A DNA stretch of 64,000 nucleotides. It comes from Clavaria fumosa (lineage: Eukaryota; Basidiomycota; Agaricomycetes; Agaricales; Clavariaceae). The stretch covers positions 2,046,001 through 2,110,000 of the forward strand of contig OX637795.1 of the NCBI GenBank assembly GCA_951802425.1. Direction: 5' to 3'. The first letter of the stretch is position 1. Every line of letters begins with the position of its first letter. Shown piece by piece: positions 54,272 through 64,000 of this stretch. The notes beneath the pieces are model-generated. The model saw only the letters and a list, made by a program, of their open reading frames with translations, was not told the origin of the DNA and searched no databases. Position numbers and translations under genes: made by a program.

Positions 54272-54570
54272 CAATTTAGGACACTGTAAAACAAGGTTCC
54301 AGGCCTTGGGCCCTCGGGATTTCTTCGATCTCTTAGCAGTCCTGTCCTCTTAGGCTGCTCTTCTATGTACTTATTTTTCTATAGAACTCTTATTCTATGA
54401 AACTTTTGTTAACGTGGGGCCCAAATGGTGTCCCAGGTGGTCACTCCACAACTCCTAGTGAGTTGCCCGTGTGCCCTTCTGACAATGGTCACAGAGCAAG
54501 GGCCCTGTCCACTGGACCAGGAAACTACAGAAAAACTATGTAGAGGGCCTTTCCATGCCCTGTACACTAC

Positions 54571-55985
54571 TGTCAGGACCCATTCATTTTTCCTTGCCCA
54601 AGCCGACTTCACCCACATCCACAAGCTTCCCGACGACCCTCTACAACCTCGCGAGTCCCTCTATACACTTCCGGGACCCGCTGTCTCCTTCCGGAAGCCT
54701 CTCCAACCTCCCCCGCGCTCACCCGACACTCGCGACCACCATGCTGTACTCGCGACACTTCCTATTACTTCACCCTACGCGCATACTTCACCCAGACCCA
54801 CCAATCCTACGTGCTACACACCGATACGCATCTACTTCCACCAGCACGTGACTTGCCGCGCGGCACCCCCGGCACTACCACTACCAGCGCCAATACGTTA
54901 CCAGCATTACGACCGTTACTTGCATTACCAGCGTTACCCACGTGACTACCCGCCCATAGGTCACCTGCGTCACTAGCGTCACCCACATGATCGCTCTTAT
55001 GATCTCGCAACCTTAACACTCAAACGCACCACCAACGGTCAGCTGTATGTACACTTCAAATATGTGTCCCTTCTTCTCCTCAGTCATCTATAATTACGTT
55101 ACTTATGATCTGAGAATTCCTCCGTAGTTATAGCAATGTATATACTTATTTAACTAGATCACGACCCGTGACAGGTCATCTTCGCAACCTTACCTATGCA
55201 TACCTAACCCCTCGCGACCTTAGTAGAACACGTGCCCAGTCACTTTACAACTAAACATACCCTGTACTACTATAGTCTTGTCGCCTGGTGACCTCTGTAC
55301 TTTCCCTTTTTCGTTATACTCTCTCTACATACGTATATAAGGTCTCGCATGTACTTATGGTACTCTAGACTTGATATTGACACACATTGGTTTAAGCTTG
55401 AGGCTAATACGCCCTTTGAGCTTGGAACCATCGCGATTGATAGGTCTTGTCTCTCTTGGTGACCACAAGATCGTCAAGACACACTCTACTCTGTTCTAAC
55501 TCACCCTCTGCGCTCCTACAACTGGCGCGATCTAAGTATTCTCTATTATTCGTCTTGGTACTGATCTTGGAACCCTACAGGTTCTCCCGTCGGTTGGCAA
55601 AGTCATCGCCTTCACCGACACATTTCTCAGCACCGTCGCGACCACCGCGACCCTTCCAGCATTCTCTATTTCTTTCACCTCATCTTTTTCCTTCTCTACA
55701 CTTCGTCGGTCGACCTCGCGACCTTCTCAGCGTTACCACTTTCTCCCACCTCGTCTATTCCTTTCTTCACACTTCATCGGTCAACTTCGCGACCCTCTCA
55801 GCGTCACCCATTTCCCCCCTCCTCATCAATTTCCTCCTTTACGCTTCGTCTACCGACTTCGCGACCTTCCGGGACCGAGCATTCTCGACTGTGCTCAACA
55901 GTTGATTGGTCTTAGCGAGTTTCCAGCATAGGTCACCAACAAGTCGATCTCTGGCACTACTATCAAGACGGGACAGGCCCTAACA
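54571..55985 (+). mobile_element. 1415-bp solo-LTR-like insertion in the gypsy-3 leader
   Basis: Starts TGTCAGGACCC and ends GGCCCTAACA, with ACTAC before and ACTAT after as a 5-bp duplication. The gypsy-2 leader lacks this segment (47100-47147), which proves insertion. A TATATAAGG box at about 55335 (plus) fits an LTR promoter. No coding domain. Positions about 55600-55890 hold three to four diverged 80-bp units with TTCGCGACC words. Confidence 0.7.
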
Positions 55986-56253
55986 ACTATGCAATTCACT
56001 GGTACATAGCTGTAAAACAAAGTTCTGGGCCTTTGGCACTCGGTATCACTTGGGGAGGGTCACAGTAGACTTCCCCCGGGTCTGGTCATGTGTATCTACA
56101 CACAGTAAAAATTTCATGTGGTTCTGTTACACACCGCAGGCAGGGTAAAGGAGAAGAGGATGATAGGGGCTGAGCTGTGACAATGTGTCACAGTTTGAAA
56201 TTAAGGGTCCAGGCTAGCCAGGTTAGGACACGGGGCTAGGGCAGACAGGGTTG

Positions 56254-56263
56254 ATCTTAGTAT
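56254..56263 (-). promoter_or_regulatory. gypsy-3 primer-binding site, self-priming type
   Basis: On the minus strand ATACTAAGAT lies two bases after the 5' LTR and pairs with ATCTTAGTAT (plus coordinates 56312-56321), 43 bp after the TATATATA of that LTR (56357-56364). Confidence 0.75.
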
Positions 56264-56265
56264 TA

Positions 56266-56556
56266 TATCAGACTTGGTCTCACACAATTCAAGCGTAAGG
56301 TCATGACGACAATACTAAGATAAGGGGAAAAGAGTACAAAACTGGAAACGACGCAGTATATATAGTGGGAACCCCGGCACTTGCTGACTTTCCCACACTC
56401 GGACCCTCAGATCACATGATGCACCCAGGCCCAGGTCATGTGACCTTCTGATTACATAATCTTGGACACAGCCACAGGTCATGTGACCTTCCAACAACCC
56501 TCCCCAGTTTCTCCACAACTGCTCTTTTTTGGATGCTTATGTAAGTGATCCTAACA
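56266..56556 (-). repeat. gypsy-3 5' LTR
   Basis: 291 bp; minus strand starts TGTTAGGATCACTTACATAA and ends CCAAGTCTGATA. Differs from the 3' LTR at a handful of transitions. Confidence 0.9.
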
Positions 56557-56561
56557 GTCTC

Positions 56562-57846
56562 AGTCTTGCTGTACTTCCTATAATTAATGCAATTAACCTG
56601 ACCTTGTTGTTTATATACCTGTCTGAGTTGGTAAATGCCCTCTACAAACGATTGCCTACATGGCTATAATCAACTGTTTTTGTTTGGTTTCAAACCAGTA
56701 CAAAGCCTATGAAAAACACCCAAAATCATGGCTATGATCACTGCAAAGTATGGTGAAAGTCACTTTCAACATCAGCTTCAAAAACACTTAAGTAAGAGTG
56801 ATATTCACCTGACAAACAGCAGGTGAATTCAGACATAAGAGTAGTGGAAATCACCTATCTTGTGCACCTGATAAAGGCATGATTATCAACTGGTGATTTC
56901 CACCTAGGAATGAGTTGCCATTCACCATATTTCAGGGTTATTTGTGTGGTGATTTTCACCAGGTTTCAGTCTTGTAGTGAATTGGAGAGTCTGGTAATAT
57001 GTCTGTGGATTGGCTCTCAGTAATTGGTCTCTCATCCAAGTTCATGTGTATCTCTGGTAGTACTTGAATTGATGGACATTCTGTTCAATCAATGGGTGGC
57101 TAACTCAACTCTCTGGAGGGATGACTTGTGACCCTAAAGGTGGGAAGGTGAATCCCTCTAATGTGAAGTTCTCAGCAGCATTGTGTTATGGATATGGCAC
57201 TGGGTGCAAACAGAGATGAGTCACTGAGAGTCAGGATGACTCAGACAGCCCCTCAATCCCTTATGCAGTTGGTCTATAGGACTAGTAAATCCTCCAGTTC
57301 CATATCTTCCTACCAAATATACTGTAGTCAATCCATTCAGTAAGGTATTGCTTTGGGCTGATATTATTATTTTCAGTAACCTACATATTGATAAGCTATA
57401 GCCATAGCTACTGACCCCCATGGTCTGTCCCAGCCCAGTGGTAGTCCACAGGTTGGTACCATGGCTCAATAGCTGACCAGTCCACAGATATCCCATACAG
57501 TGACCCAAAAAACTGTTGCAATGTTTTGGCATTTTGAGTTAAATAAGGGTTAGCACATGCATTAAATTTGCCAAAATCATAGAAATATTGGACACGGTAG
57601 CCCTTTCTCTTGGCTATCTAATGGTATTTTTGTCACATCCTTACCTTCTTTATTTAGTAAGATATCACATGTTCATTCCTGGACACTCATTGCAACAGTT
57701 TCTTGGCTGACTGTTATGAGGGTATAAATCACATGATTATGTGGCTATTCTGTATTAATTGGAACCACTTGGCAGGATCACATGATCACCCCCCTCCTGC
57801 ATATATACCAGGCCTCTCTGGGCATGAAATACCCCCAACATCCAAG
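56562..57846. other. non-coding region with dispersed repeat copy 3
   Basis: Contains the end of the split repeat (to about 56580) and copy 3 at 56801-56975. No gene recognised. An inverted pair of CTGTTGCAATG/CATTGCAACAG words (57512 and 57690) may mark a transposon end. Confidence 0.45.
56801..56975. repeat. dispersed non-coding repeat, copy 3
   Basis: Matches copies at 11761-11930 and 52489-52591 by the ordered words GGTGAATTCAGACATAA, TTATCAACTGGTGATTT, ATTTCAGGGTTATTTGTGTG and GATTTTCACCAGG. Confidence 0.8.
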
Positions 57847-58907
57847 ATGTGCTCCTTGTCCCCTGCTACCTCTAAACACATCCTCTCTCTCCTGGATGCA
57901 GGCCACTCTGCTCATCACATCTCTGCTGTCACTGGTGTCCACATGGACCACACCAGCACTATTTCTAGGCTTCACTCTAAACATCACTCTCACTTTGCCA
58001 AAGCCATTGGAGGTTGACCTGCCAAGCTTACTCCCACTTATGTTCACCATGCTATTCATCTTCTAACCTCTGGGAAGGCAGACACTGCTGTCCAGGCAAG
58101 CAAAGTGCTCTCTCCCATTTCCAATCAGGCCCTCACTATTGTCCAGGTAACCAGAGCCCTCTCTGACATTTCCAACCAGTCCCTCTGTGCTGAGACAGCC
58201 TGCCTACACCTCAGAAAGGCTGGACTGAAGTCTGCAGTGAAGCAGCAAAAGCCCCTCCTCTCAAAGCATCATTGTAGAGAGAGGTTGGATTTTGCAATTT
58301 CTTACAAAGACTGGACTGTGGAGGACTGGAAGAGAGTGGTATGGTCAGATGAGACCAAGATTGATTGCTTGGGCTCAGATGGCAGGAGTTGGGTGTGGAA
58401 GAAGGCTGGACAAGGTCCTTGTCAGAGGACTGTGAGTGGGACTGTGAAGTTTGGGGGGGGGCTCTCTGATGGTATGGGGATGTGGAGTGGAGTTGGATAT
58501 GAATGCAAGATTGATGGAAGGATGGATGGGGACCTTTATGTCAAGATTTTGGAGGATGAGCTGCAGTCCAGCATCAGGTATTTCAAGAAAAAGCCAGCTG
58601 ATATTATTTTCCAGCAGTATAATGACCCCAAGCATAAGTGCAAGAAGGCCAAGGCCTGGTTCCAGGAGAATGAGATGGAGGTCCTGACATGGCCAGCACA
58701 GTCTCATGACCTCAACCCTATTGAACACCTATGGGCACACCTGACCAGGGATATGAAACAGCATGAAAAGGGAAATTGGAATTGTGGGAGAGGGTCCAGG
58801 TGGAGTGGGAGAAGATAGAATCTTCAGTGTGCCAGGAATTGGTAGAAAGCATGCCTAAGAGGGTTGAAGCAGTGTTAAATGCCAAAGGGGGGTACAGGAA
58901 GTACTAA
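57847..58907 (+). pseudogene. Tc1/mariner transposase, inactive
   Basis: The frame starts MCSLSPATSKHILSLLDAG with a helix-turn-helix region, meets a TGA at 58015-58017 (GG-stop-PAKLTP, where Arg is usual), continues through the DDE domain (VVWSDETKID at about 58340; FQQYNDPKH at about 58612; NPIEHLW at about 58717), changes frame near 58772 and ends QELVESMPKRVEAVL...KY at TAA 58905. In Tc1 enzymes the second motif is FQQDND; here the catalytic Asp is Tyr. Stop, frameshift and lost catalytic residue together show it is dead. Confidence 0.85.
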
Positions 58908-60080
58908 AATGTCTTGACTTCTGCACTATAACAGTGAGTCAAGTCAGTGTAAATAGGATATAGAATTTATAGTGAATAACTAGTTAACCAAGCAAAGGAG
59001 AAACAAGCCAAAGGGTCTCAGAGATTCTCCTGGTTCTCTAGACCATTCCATCTCTATAAACCTCTTTCTAATTCCCAATGGTTCCCAAGATATTCACTCA
59101 CTTACCCATATGAACATTGTAGTTCTATTGTCAGGATCACTTACATAAGCCACCATAATAAATAGCAAAGCCAATAGCAAATACTGAAGTCACATGACCA
59201 AATGCACACCTACTTATAACCTTTAACAACCTTGGTGCAGGTTATCAGCATTACTAGAATTAACAGTGTCGGATCATGTGACTCACCCCAGTACTTGGTG
59301 CAATTCCCACACTTTGGAATTCATGATGGAAGCAAATCTGCAATAGTGTCACTGATGTCTCCCATCAACTACTTGTCATGAAAGCACCGTCCGTACTACC
59401 CAGCCAACAAATTTCAATCTTTAACTTAAAACACACCATGCAAATCTGAGGACAAGGGGCCAAACCCAAAAACATATATTTTATCATGAAAGACAAGTAC
59501 CATACTTATCTATGCAAAGGAAAGCCAAGACCCCTCTTCATCATGAGAAGAACCTGACGTACTGTATTCGGACCCCCAAGACTCCTCACCCCATGACTTG
59601 TCGGAAGAGTCTGAGAAGTCAGACTCACCCACAAATCCAAGGGCAACCCTCAGAGGATGAGAGGCAAACTGACCATCCCAAATCCCAGCCTCTAGGGCCG
59701 CCTCTCACAGATCCTGCACAGCACTGAGAGGGCCTTCGTCATCCAGAGCAGGAGATGGGAGGGAGGAATAGGCGGGGGGGAGGTCAACAGTAGGAAGGGA
59801 GGGCAATGGAGGAGGCGCCACCAACGAGGCACCCAGAGGTTGGAGATCTGGGCCTGAGGAAGGTAAGCAGGATGCACAAGACCAGAACCAATCCCAGCCC
59901 AATCCTGCCCACCTTGGTACCAAGTACCCTGATCACCCCAAGGGGTGGTGGCCCAGGCAGTTGGAGAGGAAGGACGAGGAGAGGCCCAATCCAAACCTAT
60001 GAAGAATCAGACTTACCAGAGACAGAGAGAAGCAACTCAGCTAACTCACCATGAGGGTCCTCGAGGAGGTTACAGATATG
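58908..60080. other. non-coding region with an LTR-like start
   Basis: TGTCAGGATCACTTACATAAGC at 59131 matches the start of the gypsy-2/3 LTRs, but similarity fades within a few dozen bases; probably an LTR relic of a more distant relative. Proline/tryptophan-rich frames at 59692-59994 (minus) may belong to the gag remnant next door. Confidence 0.45.
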
Positions 60081-60350
60081 TCAGTAAGGACCTTGGGTCA
60101 AGGAACAATCCTTGACAAGGTGGGAGGGATCCCCACAGGCGAAGCAACGGTCAAGGACCCAGTAAAGGTCCGCATCGGCAGGGACGAGTTGAACCCACCA
60201 ATGGAAGGTGTCACAGGAAACCTTGACCCCAGTATGAGGGGCGAAGAGAGAAGAGCTGTGGAAGAATTCGACGAGGTGGTGGCCTTGGAAGCACATGACA
60301 AGCAGACTCTGAAGGGACAGTGAAAGAGAGGGAGGCCCCCTTTTATTCAA
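60081..60350 (-). pseudogene. retrotransposon gag remnant with zinc knuckle
   Basis: Minus-strand frame ending in a CX2CX4HX4C knuckle (CFACGDPSHLVKDC, about 60150-60110). The upstream capsid part is not recognisable. Probably part of another LTR element. Confidence 0.5.
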
Positions 60351-60450
60351 TGACTATGGCAGGCTGATCTTGACCTTGATCAGATGAAGCCCCTATCCAT
60401 CTATCACAATCACCCCTAAGAATATCTCTGACCAAGGATCAGTTTCACTT

Positions 60451-60630
60451 GATCACAATATCATGATGATTGATCAGGCGATCATGACTCAGAGCAGCTC
60501 AATCATGGATCATTAGATCCCCCGATCTTATCCCAAACAAGATCACGATGTCATGATGATCAATCAAACAATCATGACTCAGAACAGCTCAATCACCGAT
60601 CATTAGACCCTCAGATCTAATCCCCAACAC
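60451..60630. repeat. two 90-bp tandem units rich in GATC/ATGATCAT
   Basis: Both units start GATCAC[A/G]AT[A/G]TCATGATGAT and share CAATCATGACTCAGA[G/A]CAGC; many short palindromes. Confidence 0.85.
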
Positions 60631-60872
60631 AGCTGATCATGATATAATGCATCGAAGCAGGGCCTACACCCGATCACTGATGACATCATCATCATAAGAT
60701 TTCCCAACAGAAACCCACACTGCTCAAGCTCAGCATTCCAGTACGAATGCACAGCTTTCCCAATCATCCATCAAGTCTGATATTTAATCAATGACTCATC
60801 CATCACATACAGCCCATAGCTAGAGTATATAAGACCTGGGACTAACCCACATGTACCCTAGCTTCGATCTTT

Positions 60873-61262
60873 TTGTCTATACACTTACTTGAGAGAGTTC
60901 AACTAAGTCTGACTGCAAATGTCACTGCTGAGAACTTCGCACTGGAAGGATTCATCTTCCTGCCTCTAAGGTCACAAGTTATCCCTCCTGAGAGTTTCAC
61001 CAGCCACCCATTGATCGAACAGAACCTTTATTGGTTCAAGTACTACCAACGGTACACAAGGACCTGGATAAAAGACTGACTACTCAGAGCCAATCCACAG
61101 ACCTATTACCAGACGCTCAGACTCCTTCAGGAGTATTCTCTGTACATAGAAAGACAGGTCTGACAGGACTACTGACTAGCGTTAGAAACTGAACAGACCC
61201 TTCGCTCTACCCTTGCACACCAACGTGGTTTTGCTGTCACAAGCCCGACACTACTATACCCT
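60873..61262 (+). pseudogene. transposon leader-type ORF fragment
   Basis: Open text LYWFKYYQRYTRTWIKD (stop) LLRANPQTYYQTLRLL, then ERQV-stop-QDY-stop-LALETEQT. The last part matches 45690-45830 (minus), which has no stops there. A TATATAAG at 60822 upstream suggests an LTR promoter before it. The stops are TGA. Confidence 0.45.
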
Positions 61263-62482
61263 ATTCCAGACTAATTGAGCTTTCCCTGTGGCTTGCCAAG
61301 ACTGCACCAAGCATTCTCCCTGTCATTATCCCTTATCTTCCCCTTGCCACTCCCTTTCCCTAATCCCACTTCTTTGACTCCTCATGACTCAGTGCATGTA
61401 GCCTCATTTCTATACATGTGACTCATACACTGTGCTGCCTCATCTCTTAGTATATATACAGTCCATGTACTAACACTAGTTCCCCATGTTGAAATCAAGT
61501 TCCTTTCCCTTGGCACTCTTCACTGAGGTCCTGGACTGAAATGGAATCACGGTTTTTTCCCCATGTTCAAGAAGGGTGGCTGTGAGCATTGAGGATGGCT
61601 GGAGCCTACCATGTAGAGAGAATCCTGTGTTGATAGATAGCACTATTTGTCACTGTTGTGACAAAGCCATGGCCTGAAGGCCTGGCTCTGGCCTGGAGAA
61701 TTGCTGGGCCAGGCCAAAGCCAATATCAGGCCAATATGTTTGACCTGGCTTGGCTTGGCCTGAAGCCTGAAGCCAGACCAAGCACATCACTAGTTGTTTG
61801 TCATTGTATCTGTTCACTGCTATATTATCTACCAAGAGCTCATTGGGTGCATTACAAAATCCCCTTTGGGAAAAAGCTACCAACAACCAGTTTTCAGAGT
61901 GGAGTCTATGTTACATGATAAGGGATCAAGGAAGAAAGGGAACAAAAGAGGGGAGAGGGGAAAGTATGAGTGCATAGGGAGGTGGGGTGGGGAGAGAGGA
62001 GAATGGTCAGGGTGTGGAGGGGGGTGGTCCCTGAGTATGTGTAGTCATGTCAGTCGGGGTTTTGGAGGGTGGGTCTTGGTTGTGCGCAGGTTGTTTGGTA
62101 CTGTCATTGCTTTCACCATTGTGGTGGCCATGTGTTGGTGAGAGTTCGGAAATTTGTTCTTGTTTTGGACCTGGTGCTTTGGGTGTGAGCATGATTTATT
62201 GATGTATTTCATCAGGTAAGGTAATGTTCACCTTTATAATGAAGTCGCTGATAAAGAATGACCAGGAGTAAAAAGAGGCTCTTCAAAGAGAAAGAAGTTC
62301 ACATGAGCAAAACTCTACTCAAAGGAAATCTAGCTTACACAAAGTGTCATCACAACTAGGACCGGTAAAATTGTATATAAATCTGCTGAATGTTACATTA
62401 TGCAGCAGAGGTGATTCTATCAGCATACCTATAGTTGCACCTAATGCATATGCAAAGACATTTGGTTCTGTCAGCAGTGGAG
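61263..62482. other. non-coding region
   Basis: Contains a GGCCTGG/CCAGGCC-rich foldback-looking patch at about 61670-61785 and a G-rich stretch at about 61930-62070. No gene recognised. Confidence 0.45.
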
Positions 62483-63692
62483 TCAGGAAGGAGATTGAAA
62501 ATTAAACAGACCGAAGCCACTAGGAGCACCGGGGAGATTTGCTCTGATGGCTGTGAGGGCAAACAGCACACCAAGAGGAAGAACAAACATCTCTGAGTAA
62601 TAGTGATGATCGTGATATACCAAAGTTGCAGCTGTAATCAATAAGAAAGCGATTGCAATAAGCCCTGAGTACAAGAAAGTTAGCTGAATATCAAGAGTTA
62701 GAATATGCTTGACACCGTACAATTGGTTATAGCAACAATAACCACAAATGTTTGAATTGCTTTTGATCTCTTTACTTGTAAGGAAATATAGAGCTGTGGT
62801 GCTATGTCCCCTATCACATGGGAATCTTCAAGTGTTACCTCGAAGTTGCTGGGGTGTTATTTTCAATTCCTGACAAAGATACGAATCGCAAGCACATACA
62901 CAGCAACACCAAAAGATTGTGTAACATTCAAGGGAACGGAAGCACCAGTTCGATTATCCCGAGCATATAGGACAAATCGTGCAAAATACCTGATGCAACT
63001 GTGAGAATTACCAAAGAATTGGCAGGTGGAAGATTTACATGTCGAACGGGTATTTTTGCAATGTCGAGCGCACAGGAACTCGCACAGGGTCAAACCTTGC
63101 AGACAGGAGCTTTGAAACGCTTCTGAATGCAGGCGTGCTGCTTGGAGAATTCCCACAGAATGCGCTGACATTGAACTGGTAAGCTGGCGGGAAGGGAGGC
63201 AGGCTGGCGAATGATGGACTCGAGCCATCAAGCAAGCCGCTGAAGAGGAATGCAAGGGTTATAATAATATATAGAACACTTAGTTTATGTCAGACTCACG
63301 GATCCAAGAAAATGTCTGCAACGAGAGGACTGTTCGTGTCACATTCAAAGGAGAGTTCAGGGTACCAATCCATCACAAGTATTCTCGCCGTTGCATCTGC
63401 GGAGATAACTTCTGTTGCGAAAGTGATCTACCCGACAAAGGGCGTTGACTTGTAAAAAGCATGAAGAAAACTTGATTAAAGAACTCACAGTGGCAGCGGT
63501 TGAGGAGGCATTGGGCGCTTTAAACTTGAGAGGCTTGACAACGAGATACGAGGCGACGGAGACGAAGATGAGTAAACTAATGGCAATCAAGGAAATGAAG
63601 AAGAAGAAGAATCTGAGGATATTCCGAGACTTAGGAGTGAGCGAAAATCCTCCAACAGAAATCATGACGACCAAGACCACCAAGAACTGCAT
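62483..63692 (-). CDS. DUF4436-family membrane protein
   Basis: Multi-exon minus-strand gene. From ATG 63692 the first exon holds hydrophobic segments (MQFLVVLVVMISVGGFSL; ISLIAISLLIFVSVASYLVV). After introns (for example about 63487-63433, GTGAGT...GGGTAG) come TARILVMDWYPELSFECD, QFNVSAFCGNS, PVRSTLQKYPFDM-YFARFVLYARDN and, after a GTATGT...CCCCAG intron, NFEVTLEDSHVIGDIAPQLY. The C-terminal helices end EMFVLPLGVLFALTAIRANL and PGAPSGFG, the signature end of DUF4436 proteins. Function unknown in the family; a membrane protein with a luminal or extracellular loop is expected. The N-terminus may include another exon upstream, since coding-like text (RFIFESEYDKRVAVIAHKG) lies at about 63790-63730. 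Confidence 0.8.
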
Positions 63693-64000
63693 TGACAATA
63701 TGGTGAAGAGAACAGCAACGCGTTCAGGCCTTCAGGACCCTTGTGTGCAATCACTGCAACCCGTTTGTCGTATTCCGACTCGAATATAAACCGCAGGGCC
63801 CACCCCTTGCAGCCCTGGTACCTCGTGTTGCCTTCATGTAACTTTCCTTTTCGAGCCGTTCAATGTTTAGATATATTTATGAATCCTTGCATGCGAGAAC
63901 CTTGCATTTCCCGTCATCGAAGGCCAATCATGCGTTGATCCCTATCCCTGTGAGATTTCTAATCCAATCTTGTCGCTACTGTAAGCCCATGCTGAACCTA

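Larger units (their letters stand above)
52592..56556 (-). mobile_element. gypsy-3, internally deleted relative of gypsy-2, opposite orientation
   Basis: LTRs of 291 bp at 52592-52882 (3' LTR) and 56266-56556 (5' LTR), with target duplication GTCTC (52587-52591, 56557-56561). Primer site at 56254-56263 (plus coordinates). It keeps the gypsy-2-like leader, gag and the last codons of pol (minus, about 52975-52894: KYLDFF...HPDKAKLAGWDAQP) plus the purine tract, but lacks protease, RT, RNase H and integrase. Non-autonomous; it could be moved by gypsy-2-like proteins (inference). Confidence 0.9.

Noticed and set aside
53262..54289. Plus-strand frames of 188 and 225 codons opposite gypsy-3 gag.
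   Set aside because: Antisense shadows; the minus frame matches gypsy-2 Gag.

Overview
The window looks like a transposon-rich stretch of a basidiomycete (probably Agaricomycetes) nuclear chromosome. Reasons: protein genes are split by many short introns (about 53-90 nt, GTRNGT...YAG); there is a NACHT-WD40 STAND receptor, an Ase1-type microtubule bundler, a fungal ArgJ, a DUF4436 membrane protein, a monocarboxylate-type MFS carrier and two intracellular proteinase K-like subtilases; and the mobile elements (chromovirus Ty3/gypsy, Ty1/copia, DIRS-like, Tc1/mariner, hAT-like and MULE-like MITEs) are those usual in such genomes. No bacterial features are seen.

Layout. 1-2.8 kb: the 5' half of a Ty1/copia element on the minus strand, running off the left edge. 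3.0-7.75 kb: a DIRS/Ngaro-like element on the minus strand (gag, RT-RNase H) whose gag is split by a TA-flanked MITE; no tyrosine recombinase is seen. 8.1-11.2 kb: two decayed host genes, an Rsm1/NIPA-like C3HC zinc-finger gene and a PMCA-type calcium ATPase fragment. 12.2-16.6 kb: the NACHT-WD40 receptor gene. 18.4-24.5 kb: a gene-dense island (ase1, a membrane-anchored methyltransferase, argJ). 25.3-27.4 kb: MFS transporter. 28.8-35.1 kb: two subtilase paralogues in inverted orientation, with a conserved fungal hypothetical gene between them. 36.3-61.3 kb: a nested transposon block. 62.4-63.7 kb: DUF4436 gene.

The transposon block can be read as layers. A hAT-like MITE (36890-45289) was hit by gypsy-1 (36925-45027, TSD GGTTC); the gypsy-1 leader was hit by a 1.67 kb foldback element (37769-39436, 9-bp TSD). 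A tRNA-headed repeat starting near 46427 was hit by the intact chromovirus gypsy-2 (46546-52441, TSD AGTTA); the rest of the same repeat was hit by gypsy-3 (52592-56556, TSD GTCTC), an internally deleted relative in the opposite orientation, itself hit by a 1415-bp solo-LTR-like element (54571-55985).

The strongest observations: (i) all three gypsy elements carry a 10-11 nt primer-binding site just after the 5' LTR that is complementary to a segment about 40 bp after the LTR TATA box, as in Tf1/sushi self-priming elements, with a compensatory base-pair change between gypsy-2 and gypsy-3; (ii) two insertions (the MITE in the DIRS gag, the foldback element in gypsy-1) can be removed on paper together with one TSD copy, giving an uninterrupted frame; (iii) a 6-nt micro-exon in both subtilases supplies most of the catalytic Asp codon. 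Host genes also show damage, notably a frameshift at the conserved ArgJ C-terminus.
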